This document shows positions 1-8,168 of a DNA stretch of 35,836 nucleotides, one piece after another. Under the pieces are notes generated by a model. That model was not told the DNA's origin and searched no databases. It worked only from the letters and a program-made list of their open reading frames with translations. The stretch's first letter is position 1; each line of letters begins with the position of its first letter. Both the position numbers and the translations under genes were made by a program. The DNA is from Anaerolineae bacterium (GTDB lineage Bacteria; Chloroflexota; Anaerolineae; Fen-1058). The stretch is from NCBI GenBank assembly GCA_003154115.1, contig PMCF01000339.1, positions 1-35,836 of the forward strand. Reading direction: 5' to 3'.

Positions 1-9
1 GAGTGAGTT

Positions 10-3000
10 TTGCGCCATTGCGTATTTTCTACTAAAATTAGTACGATAAAAAAATCTATTGATAATAACTGGCCTTGGAGTTGGAAATATCAAATAGGAA
101 GTGATGATACAAGAGTCACCAAGGCCGTACTTGACGGACAACTATTCTTTGAGCGCCCAGGTTGTTCTTGGGGAACAAAATGGCTAAGTCCAGGAAAACA
201 TACCCTTGAATATTGGGCGCAGTCGAATGATGCTAATATCGTAGTCCAAGCCTGGCCCTTTATAAAAGCGGTTTGTGCAGCAGATGATGGGGGCAATCCT
301 GTTGGCACCCCCATCCCTTCACAAGATAACGCTGCGTTTATATCTGACGTCACCATCCCCGACGGCACAATCGTTTCCCCCGGCCAATCGCTGACCAAAA
401 TCTGGCGTGTAAAAAACACCGGCACATCCACCTGGGGCGCAGGCTACAAGTTGGTCTTCGTGAATGGCGAGCAGATGGGCGCTCCCCTTGCCACCGATGT
501 TCCCTCCACCGCCTCCAACGCTACCCTTGACTTGAGCGTTGCGCTCACAGCTCCCGCGGCCGCTGGTAATCACAGCGGTTATTTTCAGTTGCGCAACCCA
601 CAGGGCACCTACTTTGGCCCGAAAATCTCGGTAAAGATCAATGTTTCCTCACCGAGCAGCAAGATCACTATCTTTACAGCAGATCCCGCCTCCCCCGCTA
701 ACACAACCAAAGTCCGTTTCCACGCCAGGACAGATGGCGTAAACAATTTCCGAGCTATGCGTATTTTGGTGGACGGGGTAGAAAAATATGAATTGGGCGC
801 GCCGGACTACTATTATGATTGGGATACGGCCGGCTACAACAGCGGGGATCACAGCATCATTGTAGAAGTCGCCGATCAGTCGGACACTTCCTGGAGCCAT
901 CCAGATCGTAAGGGCATGGCCTATACGCTTCAAGGTACAACGACATCCGTCAACCATCAGCCCAACCCGCCCCTGCCTACCAGCCCGTATAACTGGTACG
1001 TTTATTATTCAGGCAGCACGGCTTCGCTCTGTGCGCAGGCGCAAGGCGACCCGGACGGAGATTCAATTTCAGCCTATAACTTTGAAATTCATGACAGCGG
1101 GCAAAATTGGAGTAGCGACTGGGTTGGCAGCAACTGTGTGAATACCAGCAGCCTGCCAGCTTACACCTATCAATGGCACGTGCAAGTTCAGGACAGCCGG
1201 GGCGCGGTGAGTGATTGGAGTCAGGACTTTCACTTTACGATTGTCAATCAGAATCTATCCATCACATCTTTTGATTTGATACCGTTGGATGGCAATTCCG
1301 AAAACGTCCGTCTGAAGGCTTGCGTAACCGGCCAGGGCGGCGTCGGGATCACCATTCGCTTTCTGGTCAACAGTGCAACGAATGGCACCGACAGCGGCTA
1401 CTGGACAAATGTTGGCGAGTTGGGCGTCCCCTGCTTTACAGACGTCGATGCTCCCATCTGGCACACCTTGGAAGATAATGCGCTATCTAGCGATGGGCAG
1501 CACTTGGTGCGGGTTGAAGCACATGGGGCAAGCACTGGCTGGAATGGAGCAGTTTCCCAGGACAAAGCTATCAGTTTACCTCACCGGAGGCCCTCCGATT
1601 CGCGCCTGAAAGCCCCCATTCCTGCCTCAACAAATAACCGGGAAGCAATTTACCTGAATTCGTCCAGCATCTCTTTCAGTTGGTATATGTCTGATCGAGC
1701 TAGCTCCTATCGGCTTAGTGTCAGCCTCAATCCTTCTCCCAAAGACGACGCCAATCCGGTTTTTCGCCAGACCTATGCTGCAGGCATCACACAAGCTACC
1801 GTAAGCTTTAGCCAGGATTACCCGACCCTGTATTGGCAAGTCGAGGCAATTGATGATGCAGGCAGCAACAATAGCACCGACCATCTTTTCGGCATCGATC
1901 GAATTGCTCCAACTTGTACCATCCAACCCCTTTCATCCGTGAGCTACGAAAACAATTTCCAGGTGCATTGGAACGGTTCCGATTCCTTGTCCGGTATTGG
2001 CAGCTATAACATCCAGTACGAGGATTCTAGAAGTGGTCAATGGAGTGACTGGCTGACGTCTGTGCCGGCTGCCAAGACGTACGACTTGTTTATTGGACAG
2101 GCCGGGCACACTTACAGCTTCCGCTGCCAGGCAACGGATAACGCGGGCAATGTAGGATCATATCCGGTCAACGGCGATACTTCCATCACAATCGATCCGT
2201 CTTCTCGACCACAAGAGCCTTGGTGGAATCTAGGCTATACCAGTAAACGAAACATTACAATTCAAAACAATATGCCGGCCATTGCCTTGCCAGCAAATTA
2301 CCCCGTCAATGTGCAATTCACCAGTGGCACCTCGCCCTCTGCAGCAGAAATCTACAACTTATCTCAATCAGCCAACAAGTGTGATGATTTGCGGATTGTC
2401 TATAACAATACGACAGAGATAAATCGCTTCATTAAAAAATGCGGTCCCGATGCAATCGATATCTGGTTCCGAACCCAAGCGGGCATTCCGGCTGGTGGAA
2501 CAGATGCTTCTTATCAAGTGTATATCGATAATGCCTCAGCGAGCAATCCCCCTGCTGATGCAAGTCAGATCTGGTACCCTTACCGCGAGAGCGATACGAC
2601 CAATCTTTACCTTTTCCAAGAAGGAAGCGGTTCTACTGCTTATGATTACAGCGGTAATGGCCGTAACTGCACGATCAATCCTACAGTCAATTGGTCAACG
2701 GGTAAATGGGGAACCGGCCTCAGCTTCAGCCGGGCCAACAACGGCAACACGGTTTCACTGACTTGTGGCAGTCCTTATCCCATTTCCGCCTTTACGGCAG
2801 AATTCTGGTGGAAATCGGTTGTAAACAACAATAACATTGATGGTCGTCTGGCGGGTCAACTTGGGCCGAGCGGTCAACTCAGCTGGCTGGTATCGGTCGA
2901 ATCGGACCGCCTGAAATTTGAACGCTGGTGTAATGGCGGTAGCGACCAGGCGCGGGGAAACATCAGCCTTCGTCAGCAACCGTATTACGGCCAATGGATC

Positions 3001-4062
3001 TATCTGGCAGTGACCTTTGATGGTGGAAACCAGGTCAAATTCTACGTGAATGGCAACCTGGATAATGCGGTCACGCTGGGTGGCAATTGCAGCGCTACTT
3101 ACAATATTCCCCTTGAAATCGGCTCAGTGGAAGGCAGCGGCCAAGGTGAATACTCCATTGGAGCGTTTAAGCTGTCGAATACAGTAAAGACCGATTTTTC
3201 CCCAGGCTCTTTCGCAATCATCACGAATGAACCATCCACCGCTGCTGGCTCACCCATCGCACCACCAACGGTGGGCGCGCCTGATCTGGCGATTCTTGGT
3301 GTAACTGCCTATCCGAATCCAGGGACGGGAACATTGGTAGAGGCCGTAGTCCAGAATCAGGGTTCCTTGGACACCCAGAACGGTTTCTACACGGATCTGT
3401 ATATGAATCACGTGCCTACTGGCAGTGGCGACTACACCGGCAGCATCCAGTTCTGGGTCAACGACCCTATTGCATCCGGCGCAACAGTGACGCTGACAAC
3501 CGTCATTACTGATTTGACAGGCATGCTAGGGGCGAGCGAGCGGCCTTTGAGCGCAGGTAGCGAGATCAGCGGAACGCTCTACGCACAAGTAGACTCGACG
3601 GGCGCGTTGAGCGAAACAACCAAAACCAATAATATCTTCTCGTCGGGCGTTGAGGTTTGTGTTGCCAGTCCGGATGCATACGAGAGTGATGACAACTCAC
3701 TGAATGCCCAATCTATCGATCTCGGTCAGATCCAGAGGCACAACTTCAGTGGTCCAGGTGATCGCGATTGGATCAAGTTTGCGGCAGAAGGGGGCACATA
3801 CTATCTTATCAGCACATCCAATCTTGGAACAGCTGCCGATACCTATCTGTATTTGTATGATACCAATGGCACGACCCTCCTGGCTTCCAATGATGACTAT
3901 GGTGGCAGTCTAGCCTCGCAAATCGAATGGCGAGCGCCATCGTCCGGCACGTACTATGTGATGGTGCAGCATTGGAATCCAAACGTTGGCGGTTGTGGCA
4001 CAGGCTATAGATTGTCAGTTTCGCGCGTTTACCGGATCTACCTGCTGGTGGTGGTGCGTTAG
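10..4062 (+). CDS. Large multidomain surface protein (NBR1-type Ig-like, DUF2341, LamG, CARDB, PPC domains)
   Basis: The 1350-residue product looks like an extracellular adhesion or carbohydrate-contacting protein. Domains in order: an uncharacterised Trp-rich segment (about 20-90), an NBR1-type Ig-like domain (about 106-212, containing TSTWGAGYKLVF), several Ig/FN3-like beta domains (about 217-730), a DUF2341 segment starting WWNLGY (about 738), a LamG / concanavalin-like fold (about 865-1065), a CARDB-like repeat (about 1091-1205) and a pre-peptidase C-terminal domain (about 1221-1335). The protein ends YRIYLLVVVR. No signal peptide is visible. The only start is a TTG just after an in-frame TGA at 4-6, and the first 100 nt are AT-rich, so the true 5' end is probably upstream in another frame or lost. 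No protease or hydrolase active site was recognised. Domain names are from family knowledge; the function is inferred. Confidence 0.8.
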   Translation: MRHCVFSTKISTIKKSIDNNWPWSWKYQIGSDDTRVTKAVLDGQLFFERPGCSWGTKWLSPGKHTLEYWAQSNDANIVVQAWPFIKAVCAADDGGNPVGTPIPSQDNAAFISDVTIPDGTIVSPGQSLTKIWRVKNTGTSTWGAGYKLVFVNGEQMGAPLATDVPSTASNATLDLSVALTAPAAAGNHSGYFQLRNPQGTYFGPKISVKINVSSPSSKITIFTADPASPANTTKVRFHARTDGVNNFRAMRILVDGVEKYELGAPDYYYDWDTAGYNSGDHSIIVEVADQSDTSWSHPDRKGMAYTLQGTTTSVNHQPNPPLPTSPYNWYVYYSGSTASLCAQAQGDPDGDSISAYNFEIHDSGQNWSSDWVGSNCVNTSSLPAYTYQWHVQVQDSRGAVSDWSQDFHFTIVNQNLSITSFDLIPLDGNSENVRLKACVTGQGGVGITIRFLVNSATNGTDSGYWTNVGELGVPCFTDVDAPIWHTLEDNALSSDGQHLVRVEAHGASTGWNGAVSQDKAISLPHRRPSDSRLKAPIPASTNNREAIYLNSSSISFSWYMSDRASSYRLSVSLNPSPKDDANPVFRQTYAAGITQATVSFSQDYPTLYWQVEAIDDAGSNNSTDHLFGIDRIAPTCTIQPLSSVSYENNFQVHWNGSDSLSGIGSYNIQYEDSRSGQWSDWLTSVPAAKTYDLFIGQAGHTYSFRCQATDNAGNVGSYPVNGDTSITIDPSSRPQEPWWNLGYTSKRNITIQNNMPAIALPANYPVNVQFTSGTSPSAAEIYNLSQSANKCDDLRIVYNNTTEINRFIKKCGPDAIDIWFRTQAGIPAGGTDASYQVYIDNASASNPPADASQIWYPYRESDTTNLYLFQEGSGSTAYDYSGNGRNCTINPTVNWSTGKWGTGLSFSRANNGNTVSLTCGSPYPISAFTAEFWWKSVVNNNNIDGRLAGQLGPSGQLSWLVSVESDRLKFERWCNGGSDQARGNISLRQQPYYGQWIYLAVTFDGGNQVKFYVNGNLDNAVTLGGNCSATYNIPLEIGSVEGSGQGEYSIGAFKLSNTVKTDFSPGSFAIITNEPSTAAGSPIAPPTVGAPDLAILGVTAYPNPGTGTLVEAVVQNQGSLDTQNGFYTDLYMNHVPTGSGDYTGSIQFWVNDPIASGATVTLTTVITDLTGMLGASERPLSAGSEISGTLYAQVDSTGALSETTKTNNIFSSGVEVCVASPDAYESDDNSLNAQSIDLGQIQRHNFSGPGDRDWIKFAAEGGTYYLISTSNLGTAADTYLYLYDTNGTTLLASNDDYGGSLASQIEWRAPSSGTYYVMVQHWNPNVGGCGTGYRLSVSRVYRIYLLVVVR

Positions 4063-4169
4063 ACCCTATTCAAATTTTCGATTGGGCCGTAAAGAATCCA
4101 GCGAATGAATTCAATGTCTGATAATGTAAATCCGTAAAAACGGATTCCAGTTGACCTTTAGCAAGTAGA

Positions 4170-4208
4170 ACCCTCCCGGAAGTTACGAACTTCCGGGAGG
4201 GTCTTTGT
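4170..4208 (+). terminator. Rho-independent terminator after the surface-protein gene
   Basis: A perfect 15-bp stem (4170-4184 with 4188-4202) closes on a 3-nt loop and is followed by CTTTGT. It lies 107 nt after the stop codon and before the nitroreductase gene. A smaller 7-bp hairpin with an AAAA loop sits upstream at 4129-4146. Nothing else was recognised in 4063-4336 except a TATACT box at 4281-4286 that lacks a well-spaced -35. Confidence 0.85.
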
Positions 4209-4336
4209 CGCTTGGCGTGAGATGATCCCTGCTGAAGCTGGACAACCCATTTTGTGCTGCATCCCGCTTGCCATCAGGTGTATACTGAAATCAAGCCAGT
4301 GGTGCGGAGACCAAACTTCTTTTCAGGATGGTATTC

Positions 4337-4855
4337 ATGGATTTCTTCGAGGTGATTCGTACCCGCCAATCGATCCGCGCGTTTCAAGATCGACCCGTCG
4401 AACCGGAGAAACTCCAGCAGATTCTTGAGGCGATCAATCGCGCGCCCTCGGCCGGCAACTTGCAAGGTTACGAAGTCTATCTCGTCACCAATCGAGCGTG
4501 CTTGCAGGCTTTGACGAAGGCGGCGGTGGGGCAGGACTTCATCGAGCAAGCGCCGTTGGCGCTGGTTTTCTGCGCGCATCCGGCGCGCTCGGCGCGGAGG
4601 TATGGTCAGCGCGGCACGACGTTGTATTGCGTGCAAGATGCGACCATCGGCGGGGCGTACGCGCAGTTGGCCGTCACCGCGTTGGGATTGGCGACGGCGT
4701 GGGTGGGCGCGTTCAACGATGACGGTGTGCGGGCCGCCCTCGGCGTAGGCCACGATCTGCGCCCGGTCGCCATCCTGCCGATCGGCTATGCGGCCGAAAC
4801 GCCGGAGCATCGCTCGCGCCGCGCGCTGGTGGAGTTAGTACAGCGCATCGAATGA
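4337..4855 (+). CDS. Nitroreductase-family flavoprotein
   Basis: A 172-residue protein of the FMN-dependent nitroreductase fold. The N-terminal RTRQSIRAF is the usual phosphate-binding opening of the family. PSAGNLQGYEVYLV and the C-terminal ALGLATAWVGAF match the other conserved blocks. Such enzymes reduce nitro compounds, quinones or enones with NAD(P)H, or act as specialised dehydrogenases in biosynthesis; the substrate cannot be told from sequence. An ATG at 4328 is in frame, but the second ATG at 4337 is preferred because AGG at 4325-4327 sits at a workable distance and MDFFEVIRTR is the typical N-terminus. The stop lies 10 nt before a radical SAM gene whose Shine-Dalgarno starts at the stop codon, so the two are very likely co-transcribed. 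Confidence 0.85.
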   Translation: MDFFEVIRTRQSIRAFQDRPVEPEKLQQILEAINRAPSAGNLQGYEVYLVTNRACLQALTKAAVGQDFIEQAPLALVFCAHPARSARRYGQRGTTLYCVQDATIGGAYAQLAVTALGLATAWVGAFNDDGVRAALGVGHDLRPVAILPIGYAAETPEHRSRRALVELVQRIE

Positions 4856-4865
4856 GGAGGGCAAA

Positions 4866-5771
4866 ATGTTGCAACTCAGCGGTCTGCATCTGCTGTTGAC
4901 GTATCAATGCACGTTCGAATGCGATCACTGTTTTGTGTGGGGCAGCCCCTGGCAGCAGGGAACGATGACGCTGGAGAATATCCGCCACATCGTGCGGGAA
5001 GCGCAAGACCTCGGCACGATCACCTCGCTGTACTTCGAGGGCGGCGAACCGTTTCTGTATTACGCCACGCTGCTGGCGGGCGTGCGGCTGGCGAAAGAGG
5101 CGGGCTTTGAAGTGGGCATCGTGTCGAATAGCTACTGGGCCACCAGCGTCGACGATGCGCTGGAGTGGCTGCGTCCCTTGGCCGGATTGATTAGCGATCT
5201 CTCGGTGAGCAGCGACGAGTATCACTACGACGAGAAACTGAGTCAACAAGCGCGCTACGCGCGTACCGCCGCCGATCGCTTGCGCATCCCGATCGGGGTG
5301 ATCAGCATCGCGCCGCCGGCCGCCGGCGAGGCCGCCACGGCGGTGGGTCAACTGCCGGCGAGTGAATCGGGCGTGATGTATCGCGGCCGCGCGGCTCAGA
5401 AACTCAGCGTGAATGTGCCGCACTTTCCGTGGTCGCAATTCACCACCTGTCCCTACGAAGACCTGCGCGATCCGGGCCGTGTGCATGTCGATCCGTTGGG
5501 CAACCTGCATCTGTGTCAGGGCCTCGTCATCGGCAACCTCTTTCAGACGCCGTTGAAAGAAATTTGCGAACGCTATGATCCGGACCTGCATCCGATCTGC
5601 GGGCCGTTGTTGCGCGGTGGGCCGATCGAGTTGGTGCAGCGCTATGGCGTGTCGCATCGTGAGACCTATGCAGATGCGTGTCAGCTCTGCTACGAAGCGC
5701 GCCGCGATCTGCGCGATCGATTCCCGGACATTCTCACGCCCGATCAGGTCTATGGCGTGGGACTGGCGTAG
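4866..5771 (+). CDS. Radical SAM protein with SPASM-like C-terminal cysteines
   Basis: A 301-residue radical SAM enzyme. The [4Fe-4S]/SAM motif CX3CX2C is at C15, C19 and C22, and the glycine-rich SAM motif GGEP is near residue 59. The C-terminal half carries five more cysteines (about 195, 217, 245, 272, 275), in contexts such as TTCPYEDL, LHLCQG and CQLCYEAR. This suggests an auxiliary Fe-S cluster as in SPASM/Twitch proteins that modify peptides or cofactors. AGGAGGG at 4855-4861 precedes the ATG by 4 nt. The gene sits directly behind a nitroreductase. No precursor peptide was recognised next to it. Radical SAM membership is certain; the reaction is unknown. Confidence 0.85.
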   Translation: MLQLSGLHLLLTYQCTFECDHCFVWGSPWQQGTMTLENIRHIVREAQDLGTITSLYFEGGEPFLYYATLLAGVRLAKEAGFEVGIVSNSYWATSVDDALEWLRPLAGLISDLSVSSDEYHYDEKLSQQARYARTAADRLRIPIGVISIAPPAAGEAATAVGQLPASESGVMYRGRAAQKLSVNVPHFPWSQFTTCPYEDLRDPGRVHVDPLGNLHLCQGLVIGNLFQTPLKEICERYDPDLHPICGPLLRGGPIELVQRYGVSHRETYADACQLCYEARRDLRDRFPDILTPDQVYGVGLA

Positions 5772-5778
5772 CAAACAA

Positions 5779-5793
5779 AGAAACCGGGTTTCT
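5779..5793. repeat. GAAACCGGGTTTC palindromic repeat, copy 1
   Basis: The 15-nt near-palindrome AGAAACCGGGTTTCT lies just after the radical SAM stop. A reverse-orientation copy is at 6071-6083, and a degenerate one (AATCCGGTTTC) lies near 5965. The same element occurs as an inverted pair at 13357-13417. Confidence 0.75.
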
Positions 5794-5818
5794 CCACGAT
5801 AGTCGTGTAATTTCTTTT

Positions 5819-5945
5819 GGCTCTTCCGACTTCAACGGGAATCGCTCTTGCTGGATGGGTACATCCAGCGCTTGGGAGCGGCGGATGTATCCACGCAGAG
5901 CGGCCGGGAGCATCTGACAATAACCCCGCTCGAGTCGGATGAGCC
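5819..5945. repeat. GGATG/CATCC palindromic repeat, copy R1
   Basis: A 127-bp imperfect palindrome. Its ends are GGCTCTTCCGACT and AGTCGGATGAGCC, inverted with one mismatch. Inside is the perfect stem GCTGGATG-GGTA-CATCCAGC. Related copies are at 12143-12237, 18474-18570 and 24820-24925. The rest of the 449-bp gap 5772-6220 contains only the flanking GAAACC repeats, a promoter (6102-6129) and the ribosome-binding site of the next gene. Confidence 0.65.
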
Positions 5946-6070
5946 TTTCTTTTGAAAGGGAAAAATCCGGTTTCTAGTCGCAAACGAACTGATAGGAGAT
6001 TGTTAGCCAATCGCTAGGCCCCGTAGACAGCTCCGTTCTATACTGGAATAGATCAAAAAACCAGGACGCA

Positions 6071-6083
6071 GAAACCCGGTTTC
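6071..6083. repeat. GAAACCCGGTTTC palindromic repeat, copy 2 (inverted)
   Basis: This is the exact reverse complement of the core of the 5779-5793 copy. The two bracket palindrome R1 in a head-to-head arrangement about 280 nt apart. Confidence 0.7.
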
Positions 6084-6101
6084 CAGACGCGTCAAAGTGC
6101 T

Positions 6102-6129
6102 TTGCGTTTTGAGCCGATCGATTTATACT
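6102..6129 (+). promoter_or_regulatory. Candidate sigma70-type promoter of the CoA-binding gene
   Basis: TTGCGT (6102-6107), a 16-nt spacer and TATACT (6124-6129), about 90 nt before the start codon. The same -35 hexamer and spacer length occur before the ECF sigma gene at 21716-21743. Prediction from sequence only. Confidence 0.5.
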
Positions 6130-6220
6130 TCGTGCCACTGAGCACCGGGGAAACCCTGTCGGGAAAATCAAGCCTCCGCCAGCTCGATGGTGGGCGCTAC
6201 TTTTTTAGGAGGACTGCAAC

Positions 6221-6682
6221 ATGACAACTCAATCGACCAAAACCGCCGTGGAGAATTTTATCGGGCAGCCCAAACTCGCCGTGGTGGGCGTGTCACGCGA
6301 TCCGAAGAAATTCGGCAACGCCGCCTATAAGGCGTTGAAAGAGAAGGGTTACACGGTGTACCCGATCAATCGCAACGTCGAAGCCGTCGAGGGCGATCGG
6401 TGCTATGCCAGCCTCGGCGTGCTGCCCGAAAAAGTGGACGGCGTGGTAATCGTCGTGCCGCCCAAAGAGACCGAGCAGGTGGTGCGCGAAGCCGACGCGG
6501 CGGGCATCCAGAACGTGTGGATGCAGCAAGGCTCGGAATCGGAAGTCGCCGTTCGATACTGCCAGGAACACCATCTCAACGAAGTACACGGCGAGTGCAT
6601 CATGATGTTTGCGCCGCCGGTGGGCTCGTTCCACCGCTGGCATCGCGGCGCGTGGAAGGTGTTCGGCAAATTGCCGAAGTGA
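6221..6682 (+). CDS. CoA-binding domain (Rossmann-fold) protein
   Basis: A 153-residue stand-alone CoA_binding_2 domain of the YccU-like type. The first beta strand and glycine loop read LAVVGVSRDPKKFG. These are followed by YTVYPINRN and VVIVVPPKETEQVV, as in the nucleotide-binding half of succinyl-CoA synthetase alpha subunits and their single-domain relatives. The conserved end HGECIMMFAPP is present. The biochemical role of these small proteins is not settled; binding of CoA or a related nucleotide is the family expectation. AGGAGG at about 6210-6215 is well placed before the ATG. The gene has its own promoter and is followed by a heptamer-repeat hairpin that could terminate transcription. 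Confidence 0.85.
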   Translation: MTTQSTKTAVENFIGQPKLAVVGVSRDPKKFGNAAYKALKEKGYTVYPINRNVEAVEGDRCYASLGVLPEKVDGVVIVVPPKETEQVVREADAAGIQNVWMQQGSESEVAVRYCQEHHLNEVHGECIMMFAPPVGSFHRWHRGAWKVFGKLPK

Positions 6683-6783
6683 TACGTGAAGCGTAAAACG
6701 CGGGAGCACTCCCCCACGCCGTATCCTGTGCTTCGCACAGGCGGCGCGCTAGGCGAAAGATGGGGACTTCGTGCACCGCATGT

Positions 6784-6859
6784 GTAAAACGTGAAACGTA
6801 AAGGCGTAAAGCGTAAAACGTGGCGAAGGTTACGTTTTACGCTTTACGTTTTATTTTGT
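6784..6859. repeat. Heptamer array H1 (GTAAAAC-type) ending in a terminator-like hairpin
   Basis: GTA/GTG words begin at 6784, 6791, 6798, 6806, 6813 and 6820, that is, 7-nt spacing with one 8. The last two units (6805-6821) pair perfectly over 17 bp with 6832-6848, and TTTTATTTTGTT follows. It therefore probably terminates the CoA-binding gene as well. Related words (ACGTGAA, GCGTAAA) already appear at 6674-6691. Confidence 0.75.
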
Positions 6860-6891
6860 TATAATGCCGCTCCACTCTTTAGCTGGGGAGG
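6860..6891 (+). promoter_or_regulatory. -10 box and ribosome-binding site of the dipeptidase gene
   Basis: TATAAT lies at 6860-6865, right after the heptamer hairpin, and no convincing -35 is seen. It overlaps an in-frame ATG (6864). The Shine-Dalgarno GGGGAGG is at 6885-6891, 5 nt before TTG 6897. Together these argue that translation starts at the TTG and not at the ATG inside the -10 box. Confidence 0.55.
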
Positions 6892-6896
6892 TTAGT

Positions 6897-7994
6897 TTGT
6901 CCATCATCGTCGATGCTCACGAAGATATTGCCTGGAACGTGCTGTGTTTCGGGCGCAACTACTTACGCAGCGCGCACAGCATTCGCCGCAGCGAGGCCCA
7001 TGGCCCGGTGGAGGCCGTCAACGGCGTGGCGATGCTGGGTCTGCCGGACTGGCTGAAGGGCGGCATCGCCGTGATCGGCGCGACGTTGTTCACGCCGCCC
7101 GAGCGGAAGCGCACCAGCTCGCTGGAAAGCTATTACAGCGATGATGAGGAAGCCCATTCCATCGCGGAGCGGCAGGCCGAGATTTACGAGCGCATGGCGC
7201 AGGGGTGCGAGCAGATCAAGCTCATCCAGACGCGCGCCGATTTGGAAGCGGTGCTGCGCACGTGGGAAGATTTCGATCCGACACTGGACGAAGATCCGAA
7301 GAGGGACGAACGGCAGATCGGATTGGTGTATCTCATCGAAGGCGGCGACTCGATCCGCGAACCGGCCGAGGTGGAATGGTGGTACGAACGCGGCGTGCGA
7401 TTGATCGGCCCGGCGTGGGTGAGCACGCGCTATTGCGGCGGCACCGGCGAGCCCGGCCCATTGACGGCGGAAGGCCTCGAATTGCTGAAGCATATGCGCC
7501 GCTTCCAAGTGGTGCTCGATCTCAGCCACATGGACGATTTGTCGTTTTTTCAGGCGCTCGATCGTTACGACGGGCCCGTCATCGCCAGCCATTCCAATCC
7601 GCGCCGCTTGACCAACAACCTCAACCGCCACTTGTCCGATGAGCAGATCAGGGCGCTGGTGCAGCATGACGGCGTTATCGGCACGTTGATCTTCAACAAG
7701 TTCCTGCTGCACGACTGGGAGCACGATCAGCCCAAAGAGGCCGCGACGATCGAGACGGTGGTCAAGGCGATCGATCATGTCTGCCAGATCGCGGGCGATG
7801 CGCGTCATGCCGCCATCGGCACCGACTTCGACGGCGGCTTCGGGATGCGCTCGACCCCGGCAGGATTTGATACCGTAGCCGACTTGCAGATCATCGCCCC
7901 GGCACTGCGGCAACACGGCTATTCCACTGCCGATATCGATTTGATTCTGCACGGGAATTGGCTGCGGATGTTGCGGCAGTCGCTGCCGGGGTAA
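6897..7994 (+). CDS. Membrane dipeptidase (renal dipeptidase) family M19 peptidase
   Basis: A 365-residue zinc peptidase of family M19, which hydrolyses dipeptides, often including D-residues. The metal-site segments are all recognisable: DAHED (H8, D10), the bridging glutamate in LIEGGDS (E148), LDLSHMD (H211), ASHSN (H232) and the late aspartate in GTDFDGG. Length is normal for bacterial members. No signal peptide is seen, so the enzyme is probably cytosolic. The TTG start at 6897 gives MSIIVDAHED and is supported by a strong ribosome-binding site; the alternative ATG 6864 lies in a -10 box. It fits a peptide-utilisation theme with the ABC transporter at 22.8-29.4 kb and the dipeptide epimerase remnant at 33.2 kb, though it is not in their operon. 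Confidence 0.9.
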   Translation: MSIIVDAHEDIAWNVLCFGRNYLRSAHSIRRSEAHGPVEAVNGVAMLGLPDWLKGGIAVIGATLFTPPERKRTSSLESYYSDDEEAHSIAERQAEIYERMAQGCEQIKLIQTRADLEAVLRTWEDFDPTLDEDPKRDERQIGLVYLIEGGDSIREPAEVEWWYERGVRLIGPAWVSTRYCGGTGEPGPLTAEGLELLKHMRRFQVVLDLSHMDDLSFFQALDRYDGPVIASHSNPRRLTNNLNRHLSDEQIRALVQHDGVIGTLIFNKFLLHDWEHDQPKEAATIETVVKAIDHVCQIAGDARHAAIGTDFDGGFGMRSTPAGFDTVADLQIIAPALRQHGYSTADIDLILHGNWLRMLRQSLPG

Positions 7995-8018
7995 AGACCG
8001 GCGAGGTTGGAAAACTCC

Positions 8019-8078
8019 GGAATCGAGGCTTTAGCCGGGTTGATTGGCTGCCCCATGTCCGGCTAAAGCCTCGACTCC
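8019..8078. repeat. GGCTTTAGCC inverted repeat
   Basis: A 20-bp inverted repeat with one mismatch: GGAATCGAGGCTTTAGCCGG at 8019-8038 against 8059-8078, with a 20-nt loop. It lies just after the dipeptidase stop. No U-run follows, so it is a dispersed palindrome more than a classical terminator. Confidence 0.65.
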
Positions 8079-8137
8079 AGCCAGATTACGCTGTCCGTGA
8101 ATATCCCTCTCGCTCAAATTGACAGCGACAGGAAAAC

Positions 8138-8168
8138 AAAACCGGGACTTTACACAGGTCCCGGTTTT
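8138..8168 (-). terminator. Terminator of the lytic transglycosylase gene (probably bidirectional)
   Basis: An 11-bp perfect stem (8138-8148 with 8158-8168) with a 9-nt loop. Read on the minus strand it is followed by a TTTTGTTTT tract. It abuts the stop codon of the minus-strand transglycosylase at 8169-8171, and it lies at the convergent junction with the plus-strand dipeptidase, so it may serve both. Confidence 0.8.

Noticed and set aside
4713-5774. A 353-codon open frame on the minus strand opposite the radical SAM gene
   Set aside because: It is a shadow of the G+C-rich codon pattern of the plus-strand gene, with Arg/His/Ala-rich nonsense composition and no domain.
6963-7952. A 329-codon minus-strand frame opposite the dipeptidase gene
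   Set aside because: It lies wholly within the M19 peptidase gene, which has all catalytic motifs; the antisense frame shows no protein features.
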